Source: an uncultured Bacteroidota bacterium (GTDB lineage: Bacteria; Bacteroidota; Bacteroidia; Chitinophagales; Chitinophagaceae). From it: a DNA stretch of 16,744 nt. Positions 1 through 8,600 of this stretch are shown one piece after another (positions within the stretch are counted from its first letter, which is position 1; each line of letters begins with the position of its first letter). A program made the position numbers and the translations under genes. Location of the stretch: NCBI GenBank assembly GCA_903905685.1, contig CAIVHI010000503.1, positions 1-16,744 on the forward strand, given 5' to 3'. The notes beneath the pieces are model-generated. The model was not told the DNA's origin and made no database searches. It worked only from the letters and a program-made list of their open reading frames with translations.

Positions 1-1
1 A

Positions 2-310
2 CCTTCCGCAGCAGCGGCGGTCAAAAATCCCAATGCCTGCAACGATGCAACCCTTAAGGATGCCAAAAAGCTGTATACATCGCTGTGTTCACCCTGCCAT
101 GGCGACAAAGGCAAGGGCGACGGCCCGGCAGCCGGTGCCTTGACGCCTAAACCCGCCAACCACACATCCGCCGCAATTCAGGCCGAATCCGACGGTTCGC
201 TGTTCTGGAAAATTTCGGAAGGTCGTGGTGCCATGGCTGCCTACAAAGGTCAACTCACCGAGCCCCAGCGCTGGAGTTTGGTATGTTTCATCAGGTCACT
301 CAAAAAATAA
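2..310 (+). CDS. Monoheme cytochrome c, 3' part (5' end outside window)
   Basis: The reading frame is open from the left edge and ends at TAA 308-310; the start lies upstream of the window. It encodes a class I cytochrome c domain. A CSPCH heme-attachment motif is at bases 86-100, followed by a Lys/Gly-rich stretch (GDKGKGDG) typical of these domains. A likely distal Met ligand lies in GRGAMAAY (codon 233-235), and the final helix (RWSLVCFIRSL) closes the fold. By family knowledge it is a periplasmic or membrane-anchored electron carrier binding one covalent heme c. It lies 24 bp before the porin gene on the same strand, and a second cytochrome follows that, so the three are probably co-transcribed. 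The upstream part could add a signal peptide, a lipid anchor or further domains. The redox partner cannot be told from the sequence. Confidence 0.86.
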   Translation, partial: PSAAAAVKNPNACNDATLKDAKKLYTSLCSPCHGDKGKGDGPAAGALTPKPANHTSAAIQAESDGSLFWKISEGRGAMAAYKGQLTEPQRWSLVCFIRSLKK

Positions 311-334
311 GTTCACCCCAAAAATGAGTTTATC

Positions 335-1546
335 ATGAAAAAGTCAATCCTCCTTGCCTTAATGTGCTCCGGTTCAACACTGTGCAGTCTAAATGCCGAG
401 GCTCAAGACAGTGTAGCGGCAGCACCCGGCATAGACCAAAAAATCACCGAATACCGACCAGGCTCTGCGCACTTCATGCTTGCCGGCCTCACCACCTTTG
501 GCTTTGTGATGGAGAAAAACACTACATCGTCTACTGTAGGCGGCCCATCCATCATCACCAAAAACAGCAGCATTGGCGATGCCGACCGTTACGAATTCAG
601 CCCCATGTTTCTTTGGCGCCAAAGCGATAAGGTGTTGCTGGAATTCGAACCGTCATATACCGGTGGCAATTCTTTAAGTGTAAACTGGGCCGACGTATCC
701 TATTTCCTTACACCGGGCTGCATCATCCGCGCAGGCTATCTAGTGCTGCCCTTCGGCATGTATTCCAAACGCTTGGCGGCAGGCTGGATCAACAAACTGA
801 CCTCAGACCCTATTGGTATGGACATGCCGGGCAGCGACTACGGTGTAGAAGTTGAGGGCGGCTTCCCTATGGGTAACATGAAATGGAACTACGACATCGC
901 GGTGTCCAATGGCTTCCAAATGGATTCCACGGGTTCCATCTCTTCGGTGGGCATCACTTCCCCCAACCTGAATAAAACGATATGCGGCCGCATCGGGTTA
1001 CTGCCACACGCCGGCTCCAACCTCGAAATCGGGTTTTCCGCCTTGGGTGGCAACCTCTATGCACCGCAAAACTACAACTATGGCAACCCTACGTTAATGA
1101 TGTATGCGTTCGACTTGAGCTACTACAAAAAAATAGGGATGTTCACACTCAACCTGAAGGGTCAGTACAATGTGGAAACCGTCAACAAACAAAGCTATCT
1201 CAATCCCCTCGATACCACCAGCCACACCGCCACCTATACATTCAACAACACCGTTACGGCAGGCTTCGGACAACTTTCGGTTCGTCCAACGGGCTTGGAA
1301 AACTTCGTCAAGAATTTTGAGCTCGGCTACCGCTATGTGGTTTACAACACTCCCGACGCCTCCCTCTGGGGACAAAACTGGACGGAGAACGACATCTGCC
1401 TCAACTATTGGCTCAGTTGGCGCCAAGTCATCAAGATTGGCTACGAAAACATCAACAATGTCGTTAAAGACAACCCAACGGTGGGCATTACCGGCTCCAC
1501 TACCATTACTTCCAGATTCATCCTCCAATTTTCCACACAACTCTAA
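335..1546 (+). CDS. Outer-membrane beta-barrel protein, porin-like (403 aa)
   Basis: The protein begins with a signal peptide: MKKS, a hydrophobic stretch, then a likely signal peptidase I site near AEA|Q around residues 22-24. The mature part is made of alternating polar and aromatic strands separated by Gly/Asn/Ser-rich turns. Examples are LLEFEPSYTGG, IIRAGYLVLPFGMYSKR, YGVEVEGGFPMG, FELGYRYVVY and the final strand RFILQFSTQL. This is the pattern of a 14-18-strand outer-membrane barrel. The IIRAGYLVLPFG segment resembles porins of the phosphate-selective/OprP-like superfamily. Which solute it passes, or whether it simply supports the neighbouring cytochromes, is unknown. It is preceded by a cytochrome gene (24 bp) and followed after 11 bp by a second cytochrome gene, so an operon is likely. 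The ATG at 335 places the signal peptide correctly. Confidence 0.78.
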   Translation: MKKSILLALMCSGSTLCSLNAEAQDSVAAAPGIDQKITEYRPGSAHFMLAGLTTFGFVMEKNTTSSTVGGPSIITKNSSIGDADRYEFSPMFLWRQSDKVLLEFEPSYTGGNSLSVNWADVSYFLTPGCIIRAGYLVLPFGMYSKRLAAGWINKLTSDPIGMDMPGSDYGVEVEGGFPMGNMKWNYDIAVSNGFQMDSTGSISSVGITSPNLNKTICGRIGLLPHAGSNLEIGFSALGGNLYAPQNYNYGNPTLMMYAFDLSYYKKIGMFTLNLKGQYNVETVNKQSYLNPLDTTSHTATYTFNNTVTAGFGQLSVRPTGLENFVKNFELGYRYVVYNTPDASLWGQNWTENDICLNYWLSWRQVIKIGYENINNVVKDNPTVGITGSTTITSRFILQFSTQL

Positions 1547-1557
1547 AACCAACAACT

Positions 1558-1827
1558 ATGTTACGCAAGAAAACAACACTCATGGTTATCGTTGCACTGA
1601 TAGGCGTTGGAGCAACGATAGGATGCAAGGAAAGCGAAGCGGTAAAAGCCAAAAGCGGGGCTCAACTTTGGGCCGAAAACTGCCAACGCTGCCACAACCT
1701 CCCAGACCCGTCCACATTCTCCGACGAACAATGGTCAATATTGGTCATGCACATGCAAACCCGCGCATTACTTACCAACAACGAACGCGACAAAATCTAC
1801 ACCTTTATGCGGCAATTCAACCGTTAA
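1558..1827 (+). CDS. Small cytochrome c lipoprotein (89 aa)
   Basis: This is a very short class I cytochrome c. Residues 1-22 form a lipoprotein-type signal peptide (MLRKK, then a hydrophobic core) ending in T-I-G-C. Cys23 is therefore the likely lipidated residue, although Thr at -3 is not the classic lipobox choice. The heme motif CQRCH is at residues 42-46, followed by NLPDPSTFSDEQW. The segment WSILVMHMQTRA supplies Met64 or Met66 as probable distal ligand. The ending LTNNERDKIYTFMRQF is the usual C-terminal helix of these domains. The protein is probably a membrane-anchored periplasmic electron carrier. It is the last gene of the cytochrome-porin-cytochrome unit and is followed by a strong terminator 46 bp downstream. 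Its electron donor and acceptor are unknown. Confidence 0.87.
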   Translation: MLRKKTTLMVIVALIGVGATIGCKESEAVKAKSGAQLWAENCQRCHNLPDPSTFSDEQWSILVMHMQTRALLTNNERDKIYTFMRQFNR

Positions 1828-1873
1828 TATAGACACCACCACCTTATAAATCTTATTTTCACGCAATAAATGC

Positions 1874-1911
1874 AAGTTGTCCTGGAAGCACATTCCGGGA
1901 CAACTTTTTTT
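1874..1911 (+). terminator. Intrinsic terminator of the cytochrome/porin unit
   Basis: Arms AAGTTGTCCTGGAA (1874-1887) and TTCCGGGACAACTT (1893-1906) form a 14-bp stem with one G-T wobble and a 5-nt loop (GCACA). A run of seven T residues (1905-1911) overlaps the end of the stem. It lies 46 bp after the stop of the small cytochrome and is orientated to end + strand transcription. Confidence 0.92.
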
Positions 1912-2558
1912 GCCTATACCGGTATTCTCCAAGCATTAACCCTTCGAGGCACTCCAAGTATCTGGTGGGCTCCAACAATACTTAAGCATCCATCCCAATG
2001 CGACATCTCTAGCGGTCAATATAGCTCGGCGACTAAACGGAGCAGAATATTTGAACCATGAAAAAGCAAGAAATAGCACTACGGCAACTCGTTCAAAAGA
2101 CACCAAAATATGCCGCGCGAAGGCTTTTTGAGGATTATTATCAACTATCTTATCCATCAACCCAAACAAGGGCCATTCTTTGCTTTGCACTAGCCAAAAG
2201 AGCGCAAACACGACACCTAATGGCGAAGCAATTGCCGGCCCGACCAAACCCCGAGTTGATCTTGGGTATCAGCAGTGCCCAGACCCAGAATAGGTGTCGC
2301 CCGGCTCCTCATGAATGCAATCGAATCCACGTAACCAGAGGTTGCATTGACGGCACTCTGCAATACTTCTCTTGCGGATATTGACGCAGACAAAACCGGC
2401 ATTACCTAAAATGTGCTCATAGGTACCCTACTACCCAAATCACTATCCGGATTGCCGTTACCAATCCGGTCAAGTTATTAGATGGGTATACGAAACGGGC
2501 CCTGCGGCATTTCCCACATCAATGGGGTTACGGCAAACAAGCCTATGGAATGACACAC
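1912..2558. other. 647-bp gap with no recognised gene; possible decayed minus-strand ORF
   Basis: No protein family, RNA gene or repeat is recognisable here. On the minus strand two adjacent open frames, 2217-2402 and 1936-2247, overlap in different frames. The second is hydrophobic and runs from GLVGPAIASPLGVVFALFWLV through VAVVLFLAFSW, and opens only with a TTG codon. The first has the stretch ATPILGLGTADTQDQLG. Joined by one frameshift around 2225-2265 they could be what is left of a membrane protein, but I cannot name a family. A + strand frame at 2058-2384 (ATG, MKKQEIALRQ...) overlaps the same bases. It becomes Pro/Arg/Cys-rich towards its end, has no hydrophobic or domain signature, and is probably not a gene. 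The gap lies between two strong terminators. Confidence 0.3.
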
Positions 2559-2594
2559 AAAAAGGGCTGCCTTCTTGCGGAAGGCAGCCCTTTT
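2559..2594 (-). terminator. Intrinsic terminator of the giant T9SS cargo gene
   Basis: A perfect 15-bp stem is formed by AAAAGGGCTGCCTTC (2560-2574) and GAAGGCAGCCCTTTT (2580-2594) around a TTGCG loop. Read on the minus strand it ends in five U residues (complement of 2559-2563) and starts 19 bp after the stop codon of the gene ending at 2614. The + strand also has four T residues, so it may work in both directions. Confidence 0.93.
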
Positions 2595-2613
2595 ACAATT
2601 TACGTCCCTAAGG

Positions 2614-5600
2614 TTACTGAACGACTACTTTGAACTTCTCTTGAGTTCCATCGGGCGAACGTAGCACAATCAGATAAACACCGGGTGCAAGGCGACTTAC
2701 GTCGAGTGTACCCTTACCGGAAGTCATTGCGATCTCTCCACTAAATACCGTCGACCCAACATAATTCAACACCAGAACCGGCAGAACGGAGCTATTGGTA
2801 TTGTTTTGCTCGATATTCAATATTGACGTAGCCGGATTGGGATAAACCGAATAGCTAAATCCATCTGTTTCTGCCTCCGAAGCACCGTTGCCACCAACAC
2901 GAGCACAGGAATTTACGGTCAAATTGGTCGTCGCCAAACAGCCGTTCTTATAGTAAGAGATTATTGTGGTACCCGCTGCAACACCCGTTACGACGCCGGT
3001 AACGGTATTTACGGTTGCCTTCGTAGTCGCTGAACTGTACCAGTTCCCGCTAGGCATGGAGTCAGCCATGGTTACTGTACTTGTAGTACATACACTGGTT
3101 GGGCCGGTTATTGCAGGAATTGGCGCACCAACATTGATTTGACGAATCTGATAGCAGCTGGAACCCGTATAGGTAATAACACCGGAACCGATACCAACCG
3201 AGGTGATTGCACCCGTCGTACTCCCAATGGTCAAAATTGCCGACGCGGTAGTTGACCACGTTCCACTTGGTGTCGCATCGGTTGCAGTCCCTGTACCACC
3301 TGTGTTACATATTGCGCTGGTACCGCCAATGGCCGCCACATTATTTGTAATAACAGTAACCGCCTGAACAACACTGCAAGAAGACTTGGTGTAGGAGATG
3401 GTCGTAGTTCCGGTTGTAACTGGAGAAATTACACCTCCCGAGTTTATGGTTGCGACTCCCGGAGTACCCGAACTCCAAACACCACCTGAGGTAGCATCAG
3501 TCAGCGTCCCAACGTTTGAAAGGCATACCGTACTAGCACCAGAAATTGCAACCGGCCCGTTTACAGTCGCAGTAGCGGTTACAAAACATCCGCCTACAGT
3601 GTAAGTGATTGCCGCTGTACCCGGAGTTAAGCCCGACAACACCCCATTGGAGCTTCCAACTGTTACAACCGCCGGATTGGCAGAAGTCCACGTGCCACCT
3701 ACAGTAGCATCGGAAAGCGTTGAAGTTGCTTGGTTACAGAGTGCAGCAGTTCCTCCGATAGAAGCAATCGAAGACCCCGCTGAAACCGTTAAGGACTTAG
3801 TGGCCAAGCAACTATTGTATTGATAGGAAATCAACACCGTTCCCGCTGCGACCCCTGTAATAACTGCTGTTGCACCAGTAGCACTGATGGTAGCAACGGA
3901 TGTACTTGACGAATTCCAAACACCGCCCGTAAGGGAGTCAACCATCGTGGACGTTGCACCGGGACATATGCTAGTGCTTGTAGCAGAAACTATGGTAGGA
4001 GTCGGCTTCACCAAGAATGAATATGTTTGAAAACAACCATTGGCTGAAGTATAGCTTATCGTGGTTGAACCGGCTTGAACACCCGTTACAACACCTGTTG
4101 CATTTACAGATGCTGTAGCAGTTGCTGCCGACGACCATGTACCTCCGGCAGTAGCATCGGTAAGTGTAGTTGTCTTTGTCGGGCAAACGCTTGTCGCACC
4201 TGCAATGGCATTAGGCGTCTGCAATACGGAAGTCGCTATGGATGCTGCACTGAGCGATGTACAACCGTTCGCGTTGGCATAATTTACAGTTACGGTCTTC
4301 GTACCTGTAGTCAACCACTGTAAGGTAACCGTAGTATTGGAAGTACCTATACCTCCCGAACTAATCGAGTAATCGGTACCCGCTGTACCTGGAACACTCC
4401 AAGTATAATTGGACTGTCCGGATTGGGTAGTATAGGTAGTGCCAATGGAAGTACAAATACTGGCACCGGGACTCGCAGTAAACGTCGCGGTTGGTACCGC
4501 GTTAACAGTAATGTTGTTAGACGCAGCACTCAATGCCGAGCAACCATTGGAGTTGGAATAATTTACCGTTACAGTCTTAGACCCGGTAGTAAGCCACTTG
4601 AGGGTTGCCGTATTGCTTGACGTGCTCAAGCTACCCGATGTAATGGTATAATCAGTGTTCAGTACCCCAGGCACATTCCAAACGTAGTTGGATTGTCCGG
4701 CTTGGGTAGTGTAAACAACGGTCGAAGAAACACAGCTCGTTGATGCAGACGGCGAAGTGAAACTAACAGAAGGAAGTGCATTTACGGTCGTTGAAGACGA
4801 CGCCGGCGAAGACGACGCACAACCATTGGAGTTGTTGTAATTCACGGTTACGGCCTTCGCACCTGAGGTCAACCATTGCAGGGTAACGGTATTGCTGGCG
4901 CTACCCGTACCACCCGCTGAAATGGTATAGTCTGTATTCAGTGTGCCCGGTAGGCTCCATACATAGGACGACTGGCCCGCTTGAGTGGTGTAGGTTACGT
5001 TGTTGGATGCGCAAACCGATGAAGCCGGAGAGGCAGTGAACGAGGCTACAGGCAATGCGTTGACAGTAGTCGTACTGATCGCGGCAGCTACAGAAGTACA
5101 ACCGTTTGCATTGTTGTAGTTAACCGTCACCGTTTGTGCCCCTGCGGTCAGCCATTTTAGGGTGACGGTGTTGCTGGCCGTTCCTGTGCCACCGGAAGTA
5201 ATCGTATAATCGGTATTAAGTACGCCCGATACATTCCAAATATAATTGGACTGGCCGGACTGCGTAGTGTAGGTGGTTGCAGTTGAAGCGCAAATGGTGG
5301 AACCCGGTGCCGAAGTGAACGTAGCGACGGGCAACGAAACCACTGTTGTTGCGGAGTTGGCTACGGCCGCCGAGGTACATCCGTTGGCATCCGTATAGTT
5401 AACCGTAACGGTCTTGCCGCCTGTTGTGAGCCATTGCAATGTTACCGTGCTGTTGCTGCCGCCGGTACCGCCCGAGGATACCGTGTAGTCCGTATTCAAA
5501 ACGCCGGGTACGCTCCAGATATAGGAAGACTCGCCCGATTGTGTGGTGTAAGTTACGGTTGTACCCTCACAAGTGGTAGATGAAGGTGAAGCGGTAAAAC

Positions 5601-8600
5601 CCGCTACGGGAAGCGCGTTCACATTGGTGGCGTTGCTTGCTGCCGAAGCCGAAGTACAGCCATTGGCATCGTTATAATTTACGGTTACGGTCTTGCTGCC
5701 TGAAGTCAACCATTGCAAAGTGACCGTGTTGCTGGCGCTGCCGGTACCGCCCGATGAAATCGTGTAGTCGGTATTCAAAACACCCGGCACGCTCCATGAA
5801 TAACTGCCCTCACCCGATTGGGTGGTGTAGGTAACCGATGAAGAAGCACAAACCGATGCCGCTGCACCCGAGGTGAACGACGCGGTAGGCAGACTGTTGA
5901 CAGTGGTCGAGTTGGACGCCGAAGATGCCGATGTACAACCGTTGGCATCGGTGTAGTTCACCGTAACTGCCTTGCTGCCGGAGGTCAACCATTGCAAAGT
6001 CACTGTGCTGTTCGAAGTTCCTGTACCACCGGCCGAAACCGTATAGTCGGTGTTCAAAACTCCAGGCACCGACCAAACATAATTGGATTCGCCCGACTGG
6101 GTGGTATAGGTAACTGATGTAGTAGCGCAAGTTGAAGATGCAGGTGATGATGTGAAAGAGGCCGTAGGCAATGCATTAACTGTCACAACTTGCGTCGCTG
6201 CGCAACCGGTTACAGGCATAGTATAAACAACGGTAAGTGTTCCTCCAGCCACGCCGGTAACATTACCACTTCCATCAACGGTACCAAATCCGTTGGAGCC
6301 TGACCATGTTCCGCCGGCAACCGAATTGGCGAGTGCTGTAACGGCTCCTACACATACAGTGGACGTTCCGGTAATGGAGGCAGGAGAAGAAACGACTTCA
6401 TTGAATGTTGTAGAGAAAGTTCCACAGGAATTGGAAATCGTAAAGTTGATTACCGCACTGCCATTGGCAACACCCGTAACCAAGCCGGTCGAAGAATTAA
6501 CGGTCGCCACCAATGGACTCGATGAACTCCAAGTTCCTGCTGCAGATGCCGATACGTCCGAAAGGGCATCAGTACCCGCAACGCAGGTAGTGCCATTACC
6601 GGTGATGGTTCCTGCCGTTTGGGCACTCTCTACCGTAATTGCAACAGTTGCAGTATTGGTAAGTCCATTGCCGTCGGTTACCGTAACGGTATAGGTTTGC
6701 GATGAGCCGGGAGAAGCAACAACTGACGTACCGGTGGTTACAGATAGACCGGTTGAAGGTGCCCAAGAATAGGACAATGCCGGATCGCCTGAAGAAGCGG
6801 TCACATTCAATGTAGTGGAACCTCCGCTACAAATGGTAGCCACAGTGGCTGTCGCAGAAACAGTAGGACTCACATTAGATACACCCGTAATGATATTGGT
6901 CGTTCCCGAAATTCCGGTCGCCGTCAATTTATGCAACGACGTGTTCGCAGCATCATAACGTACCCAAGGTATGGACACCGGCAATGCGCCTGTCATCAGT
7001 TTAGATTCCGTTCCGGAAATATCGGCAGTTACGTATTGTGCTGAAGTCAAATTATAGGTGGGTGCCGTGATTCCGGTAGTCGTGACCGTCCAATACCTGT
7101 TAAGGAAATTGGATACGTTTGCGTTGTTGGTAGCCTTGAGGTCATTTGAGGTGACGGCAAAATAGGATGCACCCGGAGCATAGGTACCGGAAGTAGGCGC
7201 AATAATGACGGGTGTATAATTATAGAGGGTATCGCCAATGGGGAACAAAAGGCTTCCCGACCCTGACGTATACATTTGAAGTACGCCTGAACCAGTCGTC
7301 ATTACCAAACAACTATCATCACCCGAGGCCAACGCAATGCTTCCGCCATTATTGATGACCAAATTGAAGCTGTCCACACGAAGCGGAGAATTCAAAGTGA
7401 GTGTTCCATTTACGGTAAGATTACCTGACAAATAATAATGGGCCGGACGATTCAGGTAAAGGTTACCAACGGTCACACCGGCCAATCTGGACACCGTTGT
7501 ATCCGTTCCCTTCATAACGATGGAACCTGTTCCCGTATGGGTGGCCGTTCCCGTAAGCTGACCATTCAAGGTCAGGGTATTGCCACCATCATTCAGTATA
7601 CCCGATACCAGATTCAATTTATTGTTTACAATTATCGACCCGTTCAAGGTATTGGTACCACTGCCGGCCGAATTGTACAACGACTTATAGGTACCTACCG
7701 CAATAGACTGGCCACCCGTTGGGTTGTTGTAGTTGATAACCATGTTCCAAAGCTTGTTGGCAGGCAAGGGGTTTGCCGATGTGCTTTGTGTTTGCAATTG
7801 ACCGGCACTACCTGGAAAAACCGTAAAACTTCCCGAAATATTGTTGTTACCCAAATTCAGACTACCCGTTGTAGTATAATACAATTGGGTATTGATCGTG
7901 ATGTCTCCCGAAACCGTATTGGTCGTGCCCGTCGTATTGCTGATGGTCAAATTGTCATACGTACCACCAACAACCGTCTGCCCGCCTGTACTTGCAGCGA
8001 AGTTTACAATACCGCCACCCGACCATGACAAACCTGACGGCAGTGGGGTAGATGATGTTGAAGAAGGAACCGATGTTTGGATAGAACCGGCATTGGAAAT
8101 GGAAGGACTGCCGGTCAAAACGTTCGATGTGCCAAAGTTGAGGTAAGAAGACGAAGTCGTAGTCTTCAGTAATGTAGTAACTGAGATATTTCCTCCGGCC
8201 GAACAACCTGAGCCGGCAATTGTCAACTTATTGTAGGTGCCTTGCACAACCGTTTGGCCATAACCGGCTGCGGCATATTGCACTTCTCCGCCCCAAGACA
8301 TACCGGGGGTCAAGGGTGATGCACTTGTTCCTGTCGTAACTTCAGTCATCAGGATACCATTAAGGTTGAGGGTTGCTGCGGCTACGTTCAGCGTACTCAA
8401 AGCACCCATATCGAACGTGCCACCGGCCGTGGTATTGAGCGAACCGGTAACCACTATGCTGCCGTTTGCTTTGTCGCTTCCTGTAGACGCGGACGAGTTT
8501 TGCAGATACAAGTTGCCATATGTGCCTGAAGATACGGTTTGGCCACCACCTGCGAGGGTGTAGTATACAGAACCCGGTGCCCAATTCTTACCTTGCGGAA

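Noticed and set aside
2058..2384. 108-codon + strand frame in the gap after the cytochrome unit
   Set aside because: It has no domain, hydrophobic or signal pattern, turns Pro/Arg/Cys-rich, and overlaps the equally weak minus-strand frames.
4222..6171. Regular repeat spacing that might suggest a CRISPR-like or satellite array
   Set aside because: Repeats are 279 bp, directly adjacent, in frame and diverged between units. They are protein-coding repeats.
6293..6694. 133-codon + strand frame inside the giant gene
   Set aside because: It is a shadow of the Thr/Ser/Val-rich repeats on the other strand; its Val/Pro/Thr-rich text follows from that composition. Other + strand frames in 3398-10039 have the same explanation.
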